Part shown: piece after piece, positions 1 through 5,128 of the stretch | How positions within the stretch are numbered: position 1 is the first letter of the stretch | How the letters are laid out: each line of letters begins with the position of its first letter | Notes under the pieces: model-generated | Seen by the model: the letters and a program-made list of their open reading frames with translations, nothing else | Database searches by the model: none | Told to the model about the DNA's origin: nothing | Source of the DNA: Alphaproteobacteria bacterium | Lineage (GTDB): Bacteria > Pseudomonadota > Alphaproteobacteria > Kiloniellales > JAKSDN01 | Direction of reading: 5' to 3' | Length of the DNA stretch: 5,128 nt | Assembly (NCBI GenBank): GCA_030598385.1 | Contig: JAUVQB010000139.1 | Coordinates: 1-5,128, forward strand | Made by a program: the position numbers and the translations under genes

Positions 1-203
1 GACTTGGCGCGGTGGCGCGACAGGTCGATGCCGAGCTCCTCCATCACCGAGATCGCGAAGGGATCGATCTCGCCGGCACGGACGCCGGCGGAATCAACGT
101 AGATCTTGTGGCCCAGAAAGTGCTTCAGGAGGCCTTCAGCCATGGGCGAGCGGACGGAATTGAGCGTGCAGCTGAACAGGACGGCGCGGGGCAGGTCCTC
201 CAT
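1..203 (-). CDS. Low-molecular-weight protein-tyrosine phosphatase family protein, N-terminal part (runs off window)
   Basis: Only the first 67 residues are in the window; the rest lies beyond position 1. The N-terminus is a hydrophobic strand followed by the phosphatase P-loop: CTLNSVRSP holds the C(X)5R(S/T) signature, with nucleophile Cys12, Arg18 and Ser19, followed by MAE as in classical family members. The canonical second cysteine just before the Arg (Cys17 in the mammalian enzyme) is Val here. Family members dephosphorylate phosphotyrosine, and related proteins act as arsenate reductases; which applies cannot be told because the C-terminal Asp loop is outside the window. The ATG is 6 bases after the UPF0262 stop, with an AGGG (positions 208-211) 4 bases ahead of it that overlaps that stop codon, suggesting translational coupling. 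A phosphatase of this family after UPF0262 is typical of alphaproteobacterial clusters. Family call is firm; substrate unknown. Confidence 0.88.
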   Translation of the reverse strand, partial: MEDLPRAVLFSCTLNSVRSPMAEGLLKHFLGHKIYVDSAGVRAGEIDPFAISVMEELGIDLSRHRAK

Positions 204-209
204 TCGACC

Positions 210-701
210 CTAACCCCGGATATGCAGGACGCACAGCAGGGTGAACAGGCGCCGCGCGGTGTCGAAGTCGAGCTCGACGCGGCCGTTGAGCCGCTCGCGC
301 AGGATCTCCGAGCCCTCGTTGTGGAGGCCGCGTCGGCCCATGTCGATGGCTTCGATCTTGGAGGGGCTCGCCGTCTTGATGGCGCCGAAATAGCTTTCGC
401 AGACGGTGAAGTAGTCCTTCACGATGCGCCGGAAGGGGGCGAGCGGCAATGCCACGGTCTCGATCGGCTGGTCCGCTTCGTTGCGCACGTCGAACAGCAG
501 CCGGTTGTCTTGAACCGAGAGATGCAGGCAATAAGGCCCGGGGTGGTCGCTGGCCAGCGCGAAATGATTCTCCTCCAGCAGGTCGAACATGGCCACGGCG
601 CGCTCGTGCTCGACGTCAGCGCTGCGCCGCACCACGGTGCGCTCGTCGAGGTTTATGTTGACCAGCCGGCTGGTCCCGCTGTTGTCTTGCCCGCCGCTCA
701 T
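210..701 (-). CDS. UPF0262 family protein (conserved, function unknown)
   Basis: A 163-residue protein, close to the roughly 160 residues usual for UPF0262, a family largely confined to Alphaproteobacteria. Recognisable blocks in order are [17 protein letters not shown] (residues 29-45), [18 protein letters not shown] (91-108), [15 protein letters not shown] (116-130) and the C-terminal [19 protein letters not shown] (145-163). There is no signal peptide or membrane segment, so it is probably cytoplasmic. The ATG at 701 is chosen because it follows a GGAAGA purine run and gives the family's length; an in-frame ATG at 752 would add 17 residues ([17 protein letters not shown]) that do not resemble the family and has no clear ribosome binding site. 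The gene lies 66 bases after hisD and 6 bases before the phosphatase gene. No biochemical function is known to me. Confidence 0.93.
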   Translation of the reverse strand: MSGGQDNSGTSRLVNINLDERTVVRRSADVEHERAVAMFDLLEENHFALASDHPGPYCLHLSVQDNRLLFDVRNEADQPIETVALPLAPFRRIVKDYFTVCESYFGAIKTASPSKIEAIDMGRRGLHNEGSEILRERLNGRVELDFDTARRLFTLLCVLHIRG

Positions 702-704
702 CTT

Positions 705-710
705 TCTTCC
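705..710 (-). promoter_or_regulatory. Ribosome binding site deciding the UPF0262 start
   Basis: On the minus strand GGAAGA precedes AAG and then the ATG at 701, so the GGA core sits about 6-7 bases from the start. The alternative upstream ATG at 752 has no comparable purine-rich run, which favours the shorter protein. Confidence 0.6.
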
Positions 711-722
711 GCGTGTAGGGGC

Positions 723-742
723 CCTCGCGAATCCTCGGGAAT
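723..742. repeat. Two-copy 10-bp imperfect tandem repeat between hisD and UPF0262
   Basis: Plus-strand units CCTCGCGAAT (723-732) and CCTCGGGAAT (733-742) are adjacent and match at 9 of 10 positions. They lie in the 66-base gap between the hisD stop and the preferred UPF0262 start. A 6-bp inverted pair, TGTAGG (714-719) and CCTACA (753-758), flanks them. Neither has an obvious function; chance is possible at this size. Confidence 0.45.
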
Positions 743-767
743 TCGGCGGCATCCTACAAGGGTGGGA

Positions 768-2061
<1,294 letters not shown>

Positions 2062-2072
<11 letters not shown>

Positions 2073-2724
2073 CGGCCGCCTCGCGAAAGCGGTCGATCCA
2101 GCCGGCCATCTCCTTCGGCCGGGTCTTCAGCGCCGCCCGGTTGACGATCAGCCGCGCGCTGATCCGGGCGATTTCTTCGACTTCCACCAAATCGTTGGCA
2201 GCCAAGGTCGCGCCGCTCGAGACCAGGTCGACGATGCGCCGGCAGAGCCCCAGGCCCGGCGCCAACTCCATCGCGCCGCTGAGCGTGATGCACTCGGCCT
2301 GGACGCCGCGCCGGGCGAAATGCCGCCGGGTGATGCGGGGATATTTGGTGGCGATGCGGATGTGGCTCCAGCGCGCCGGATCGTCGCGTTCGCCGATTTC
2401 CCTCGGTTCGGCCACCGACAGGCGGCACTGGCCGATCTTCAAGTCGACCGGGGCATAGAGCTCCGGATAGTCGAACTCCATGATGACGTCGTTACCGGCG
2501 ACGCCAAGCTGGGCCGCGCCGAATGCCACGAAAGTGGCCACGTCGAAGCTGCGCACCCGCACGATCTCCAGCGCCGGCTGGTTGGTGGCGAATCGCAGTT
2601 GGCGGGCGTCCTCATCGGCGAAGGCGGCCTCGGGCTCGACGTCCGCGCGCGCCAACAGCGGCGTCAATTCGCCCAGGATGCGCCCCCTTGGCACCGCCAG
2701 GGTGAGTCGATTGTTGGCGGCCAT
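2062..2724 (-). CDS. hisG: ATP phosphoribosyltransferase catalytic subunit, short form (HisG_S)
   Basis: A 220-residue enzyme for the first step of histidine synthesis, joining ATP and PRPP to give phosphoribosyl-ATP. Visible family features are [10 protein letters not shown] near the N-terminus (7-16), GVAGNDVI (74-81), [10 protein letters not shown] (123-132), and the PRPP-binding signature from Glu153 to Leu174, which fits E-x5-G-x-[SAG]-x2-[IV]-x-D-[LIV]-x2-[ST]-G-x-T-[LM]. It ends soon after the second lobe and lacks the roughly 80-residue C-terminal regulatory domain of the long form, so by family knowledge it should need HisZ for activity and histidine feedback; no hisZ is in the window. 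The ATG at 2724 is preferred to an in-frame GTG at 2730 because GAGAGG lies 6 bases before the ATG and directly abuts the GTG. Its end overlaps hisD by 11 bases. Confidence 0.97.
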
Positions 2725-2730
2725 CGGCAC

Positions 2731-2736
2731 CCTCTC
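2731..2736 (-). promoter_or_regulatory. Ribosome binding site deciding the hisG start
   Basis: GAGAGG on the minus strand lies 6 bases before the ATG at 2724 and directly abuts the GTG at 2730, so it supports the ATG. It sits in the 17-base gap after the DUF2948 stop. Confidence 0.65.
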
Positions 2737-2741
2737 GCGGC

Positions 2742-3359
2742 CTACTCGCTCGCCCCGGACTCGGCCCCGGACTCGGCCCCGGCTGTGTCCGCCGCGCGGG
2801 CCTCACTCTCCTCGGTCTCGTGCAGCGGCAGCCAGGGGGTTGCCCAGGGTTCGCCCAGATCCTCGAGAAAGCAGGCGATGGAACTGACCTCGAGGCGCAC
2901 CAGAGCGCCGCCGGAAAACACCAGGGTGAGCGCATTGGGACGCGCCTCGACGGTCAGCAGGCTAAAGACCTGGTCCTTATCCCTGAGGTCGAGCTTCTGG
3001 GTCCGCACCCCCCGCACGTTCTCGATGCAGAGGCCGGCGTTCACCCGTTCGTAGAGAGGCCTGGGTCCGGCGTCCTCGAAACGGGCGTCCTCCTGGCCGT
3101 CCATCCGAGCGTCCGCCTGGGTGTCCGCCCGGGAGTCCGGCGTTTGGGATTCGCCGTCCGACGCCGCCTCGCCGGCCGGGTCCGGCTTCACCTCGGGGTC
3201 CTCCCATCGAAAGCGGCTGATGACCATGACGAAGCGCTTCGCGCGCGCCTGATAGGTCATCTCGGCGGGGCGCACGACGGCGTCCTGCAACATGGCAGCC
3301 ATGACTGCCATGTCGTCGAGGTCGCGGGCGCGCAGCTTGAGGTGGCGGGGTCTGACCAT
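2742..3359 (-). CDS. DUF2948 family protein with low-complexity insertion and tail
   Basis: A 205-residue protein, long for DUF2948 (typically about 140-150 residues from memory), a conserved alphaproteobacterial family of unknown function often found beside murA and hisD. The N-terminal block [20 protein letters not shown] (7-26), [13 protein letters not shown] (41-53), and the second half, [20 protein letters not shown] (102-121), [11 protein letters not shown] (129-139), [13 protein letters not shown] (146-158) and [16 protein letters not shown] (165-180), fit the family. Two segments do not: an acidic, probably disordered insertion at about 54-99 containing five 4-residue repeats, and an Ala/Glu/Ser/Gly tail at about 181-205. 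No signal peptide or membrane helix is present. The ATG lies 27 bases after murA without a clear Shine-Dalgarno, so coupled translation is possible. No catalytic residues are known to me. Confidence 0.9.
   Translation of the reverse strand: MVRPRHLKLRARDLDDMAVMAAMLQDAVVRPAEMTYQARAKRFVMVISRFRWEDPEVKPDPAGEAASDGESQTPDSRADTQADARMDGQEDARFEDAGPRPLYERVNAGLCIENVRGVRTQKLDLRDKDQVFSLLTVEARPNALTLVFSGGALVRLEVSSIACFLEDLGEPWATPWLPLHETEESEARAADTAGAESGAESGASE
2752..2782. repeat. Exact 12-bp tandem repeat (about 2.6 copies) in the DUF2948 C-terminus
   Basis: The plus-strand unit GCCCCGGACTCG occurs exactly at 2752-2763 and 2764-2775, and its first 7 bases repeat at 2776-2782. It is in frame with the gene and encodes the tandem Glu-Ser-Gly-Ala units near residues 195-203. 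Exact identity suggests recent replication slippage; copy-number change would leave the frame intact. Confidence 0.85.
3083..3142. repeat. Five degenerate 12-bp tandem units inside the DUF2948 insertion
   Basis: Plus-strand units at 3083-3094, 3095-3106, 3107-3118, 3119-3130 and 3131-3142 share a core close to GGGCGTCCGCCT, with GTCC at the same place in every unit. In the protein they give a 4-residue period with Asp at position 2 and usually Arg or Gln at position 4: [20 protein letters not shown] (residues 74-93). Divergence at DNA level with the Asp kept suggests an older expansion than the exact repeat at the C-terminus. Confidence 0.75.
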
Positions 3360-3386
3360 GCGGGCTGTATTATCACACCAAGGGGA

Positions 3387-4685
3387 TTAATCCGAGATCC
3401 GCTCGATGTCGGCGCCACAGGCCGACAGCTTCTCCTCAATCAATTCGTAGCCGCGGTCGAGATGATAGACCCGGCTAACCAGGGTCTCCCCCTCGGCCAC
3501 CAGACCGGCGAGCACCAGGCTTACGCTGGCCCTGAGGTCGGTCGCCATGACCGGCGCGCCGGTCAGGCCGGCCTGGCCCCGCACCAGGGCCGAGGCGCCG
3601 TGCACGTTGATGTTGGCGCCCATGCGCATCAGTTCCGGCACATGCATGAAGCGGTTCTCGAAAATGCTTTCGGTGATCATCGAGGCACCCTCGGCGGTCG
3701 CCATCAAGGCCATCATCTGAGCCTGCAGGTCGGTCGGGAAGCCGGGGAACGGCTCGGTCATGACGTCGACGCCGGATAGCCGCCCGTTGGCCCGCTTGAC
3801 CGAGAGGCCGCGGTTGGTCTCGGAGATCTCGACGCCGGCCTGGGCGAGCGCCTCCAGCACCGCGCGCAGGTGCTCGGGCTTGGCGCCCACCAGGTTCAGG
3901 TGCCCGTCGGTGATGGCCGCCGCCATGGCGTAAGTGCCCGCTTCGATGCGGTCGGGAATGACCGCGTGGCGCGCGCCATGCAGCCGGTCGACCCCGTAGA
4001 TGACCAAGGTGTCGCTGCCGAGGCCGGTGATGGCCGCGCCCATGCGGATGAGGCAGGCCGCGAGGTCGGCGATCTCCGGCTCTCTCGCGGCGTTGACCAG
4101 GCGGGTCTCGCCCTTTGCCAGCACCGCCGCCATCATGAGGTTCTCCGTCGCCCCGACCGAAACCGTCGGGAACACGATCTCGGCGCCGGTCAGCCCGTGC
4201 GGCGCACGGGCGTGGATATAGCCGTCCTGCAGTTCGATCGTCGCGCCCAGTTGCTCCAGCCCCTTGAGGTGGAGGTCCACCGGCCGCGTGCCGATGGCGC
4301 AGCCGCCGGGCAGCGAGACCTCGGCCTCGCCGGCGCGCGCCACCAGCGGCCCCAGCACCAGCACGCCGGCCCGCATCTTGCGCACCAGGTCATAGGGTGC
4401 CCGGCTGCTGGCTAGCTTGCCGGCGGTGAGCTCGAGCACCCGGCCACCCTGTCCGTCTGTGTGGCCGCCCGCCTCGCTGCCGCCGTTGAGCACGATGTCG
4501 ACCCCGTGCTGGGCCAAGAGGCCGGCCATGGTGGTGATGTCGTTCAGGTGCGGCAGGTTGGTAAGCGTCAGCGTCTGGTCGGTCAGCAGGCTTGCCGCCA
4601 TCAGCGGCAGCGCCGCGTTCTTCGAGCCGCTGATCCGGATGTCCCCCGTCAGGGGGCGGCCGCCGCGAACACGTATTTGGTCCAT
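3387..4685 (-). CDS. murA: UDP-N-acetylglucosamine 1-carboxyvinyltransferase
   Basis: A 432-residue cytoplasmic enzyme that transfers enolpyruvate from phosphoenolpyruvate to UDP-GlcNAc, the first committed step of peptidoglycan synthesis. SGSKNA holds Lys22 and Asn23. The [10 protein letters not shown] loop holds Cys129, the residue alkylated by fosfomycin, and Arg134; His139 follows. [10 protein letters not shown] gives Asp319, DLRAS gives Asp383 and Arg385, and DRGYE gives Arg411. From Arg105 onward all these equal E. coli numbering plus 14, while Lys22 is unshifted, so a 14-residue insertion lies in between, apparently the Gly-rich stretch at about 68-82. The Cys form predicts an intrinsically fosfomycin-sensitive target. 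The ATG at 4685 has AGGA (4695-4698) 9 bases upstream. It heads the close-packed gene run and is followed after 27 bases by DUF2948. Confidence 0.98.
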   Translation of the reverse strand: MDQIRVRGGRPLTGDIRISGSKNAALPLMAASLLTDQTLTLTNLPHLNDITTMAGLLAQHGVDIVLNGGSEAGGHTDGQGGRVLELTAGKLASSRAPYDLVRKMRAGVLVLGPLVARAGEAEVSLPGGCAIGTRPVDLHLKGLEQLGATIELQDGYIHARAPHGLTGAEIVFPTVSVGATENLMMAAVLAKGETRLVNAAREPEIADLAACLIRMGAAITGLGSDTLVIYGVDRLHGARHAVIPDRIEAGTYAMAAAITDGHLNLVGAKPEHLRAVLEALAQAGVEISETNRGLSVKRANGRLSGVDVMTEPFPGFPTDLQAQMMALMATAEGASMITESIFENRFMHVPELMRMGANINVHGASALVRGQAGLTGAPVMATDLRASVSLVLAGLVAEGETLVSRVYHLDRGYELIEEKLSACGADIERISD

Positions 4686-4839
4686 TCAACAAATTCCTAA
4701 GTCTGGGCAGGTTTGCGTGGGTGCCCCCGAAGCATGGGCCCGATCACGGATCCGCCGGCCTGAGGCCCCGCGAGTGCAACGAGGCGCGGGCGGGTGGCGG
4801 CCTTTTACTCTAGGGGCCGCCCACCCTCAAGCCCTGGCC
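4686..4839 (-). promoter_or_regulatory. murA leader / intergenic region
   Basis: This 154-base stretch separates the small ORF from murA. It holds the murA ribosome binding site (AGGA, 4695-4698), a short inverted repeat CCCGCG (4767-4772) / CGCGGG (4785-4790), and the larger hairpin at 4792-4826. I see no convincing -35/-10 pair. The region could carry a murA promoter of a non-consensus kind or only be the spacer of a longer transcript. Confidence 0.4.
4792..4826. other. Imperfect hairpin between the small ORF and murA
   Basis: Left arm GGGTGGCGGCC (4792-4802) pairs with right arm GGCCGCCCACCC (4815-4826) with one bulged base, around a 12-base loop containing TTTT. The stem begins 13 bases after the small ORF's stop codon. 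There is no U-tract after the stem on either strand, so it is not a classical intrinsic terminator; it might slow transcription, stabilise a 3' end, or attenuate read-through into murA. Confidence 0.55.
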
Positions 4840-5070
4840 TCAAGGCTCGGGCTCCCGCGCCCGGGCCGTCGAAGGCGCTTCGGTCGCCGTCTGCTTTTCG
4901 TCAATCTTAGCCATCCCGGTGTCCTCAGCCGCTCGGGGGGCCGCCCGGGGGGCCGCCCGGGCCCGGGCCTGGGACTTGCGACGGCGCAGGTTTTCTCGCA
5001 GGGCCGCGGCACGGCGCTGATCGCGCACGTCTTGCCTGGATGCGTTCGGCTTGCCGGGATCCGCGCTCAT
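4840..5070 (-). CDS. Small basic hypothetical protein upstream of murA
   Basis: A 76-residue protein I cannot assign to a named family. The N-terminal half is strongly basic and probably helical, centred on DQRRAAALRENLRRRKSQARAR (17-38); short proteins with an ALRENLRRRK-like block are, as I recall, common in Alphaproteobacteria, but I cannot verify that here. The middle is an Ala/Pro/Arg repeat (38-48), and the rest (49-76) is polar and likely disordered. No signal peptide or membrane segment is seen. The ATG at 5070 lacks a good Shine-Dalgarno; an in-frame GTG at codon 15 (AGG shortly upstream) is a possible alternative start. It is 154 bases upstream of murA on the same strand. The skewed composition means part of the reading frame could be open by GC bias alone, but the defined basic block argues for a real gene. 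Confidence 0.6.
   Translation of the reverse strand: MSADPGKPNASRQDVRDQRRAAALRENLRRRKSQARARAAPRAAPRAAEDTGMAKIDEKQTATEAPSTARAREPEP
4935..4961. repeat. Exact two-copy 12-bp GC-only tandem repeat in the small ORF
   Basis: GGGGGGCCGCCC occurs at 4935-4946 and again at 4947-4958, followed by three further matching bases and then a GGGCCCGGGCC-like stretch. In frame it encodes Arg-Ala-Ala-Pro twice (residues 38-45) plus a partial third copy. The segment is pure G/C and can fold on itself, a likely slippage site and also a likely place for sequencing error. Confidence 0.8.
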
Positions 5071-5079
5071 GAGGGCGGC

Positions 5080-5108
5080 ACTCTGGGTGTCAAATGCGGC
5101 AAGGTCAA
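5080..5108 (-). promoter_or_regulatory. Weak candidate promoter upstream of the small ORF
   Basis: On the minus strand TTGACC (5103-5108) matches the -35 consensus at 5 of 6 bases and is followed after 17 bases by CAGAGT (5080-5085), only 3 of 6 for a -10 box. A perfect TTGACA also occurs at 5088-5093 but has no -10 at proper spacing. A start from this pair would give an almost leaderless transcript for the ATG at 5070. Treat as tentative. Confidence 0.22.
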
Positions 5109-5128
5109 GGCAGAGTGGGAGGCGCCAA

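Noticed and set aside
702..752. 17-residue N-terminal extension of UPF0262 from an ATG at 752
   Set aside because: It lacks a ribosome binding site and family similarity; the ATG at 701 has a purine-rich site and gives the family's length.
3360..3390. GATAAT sequence in the murA-DUF2948 gap as a -10 box
   Set aside because: No -35-like sequence lies 16-18 bases upstream; the 27-base gap fits read-through within an operon.
4790..4826. Hairpin as an intrinsic terminator
   Set aside because: No run of T follows the stem on either strand; the TTTT is inside the loop.
4840..5070. Small ORF as a DUF4169 protein
   Set aside because: It lacks the NLR-x-RK N-terminal pattern I associate with DUF4169; only the general basic composition is shared.

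Overview
The window is a high-GC, tightly packed chromosomal segment in which every supportable gene lies on the minus strand. Gene content and order (small basic ORF, murA, DUF2948, hisG, hisD, UPF0262, low-molecular-weight phosphatase) match a housekeeping cluster known from Alphaproteobacteria. A short-form HisG placed between a DUF2948 gene and hisD suggests a Rhodospirillales-like organism; this is an inference from remembered gene order, not a database result. No mobile element, tRNA, rRNA, CRISPR array or phage gene is visible.

Layout in the direction of transcription (right to left). Positions 5128-5071 are upstream DNA with a weak candidate promoter. A 76-residue Arg/Ala-rich protein of unknown function (5070-4840) comes first. 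A 154-base intergenic stretch (4839-4686) carries an imperfect hairpin and the murA leader. murA (4685-3387), a DUF2948 gene (3359-2742), hisG (2724-2062), hisD (2072-768), a UPF0262 gene (701-210) and a low-molecular-weight phosphatase gene cut by the window edge (from 203) follow, with gaps of 27, 17, -11, 66 and 6 bases. The spacing from murA onward suggests one operon.

Roles. MurA makes the first committed step of peptidoglycan synthesis. HisG and HisD catalyse the first and last steps of histidine synthesis. HisG lacks its regulatory domain, so a HisZ partner should be encoded elsewhere. DUF2948, UPF0262 and the phosphatase are conserved companions whose role in the cluster is unknown. 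All key catalytic residues checked in MurA and HisD are present.

I found no convincing new system. The most distinctive signal is a set of 12-bp (4-codon) in-frame tandem repeats: an exact pair in the small ORF, about 2.6 exact copies in the DUF2948 tail, and five degenerate copies in a DUF2948 internal insertion. MurA also has a 14-residue Gly-rich insertion relative to the E. coli enzyme. These look like slippage-driven growth of disordered segments in a GC-rich genome.
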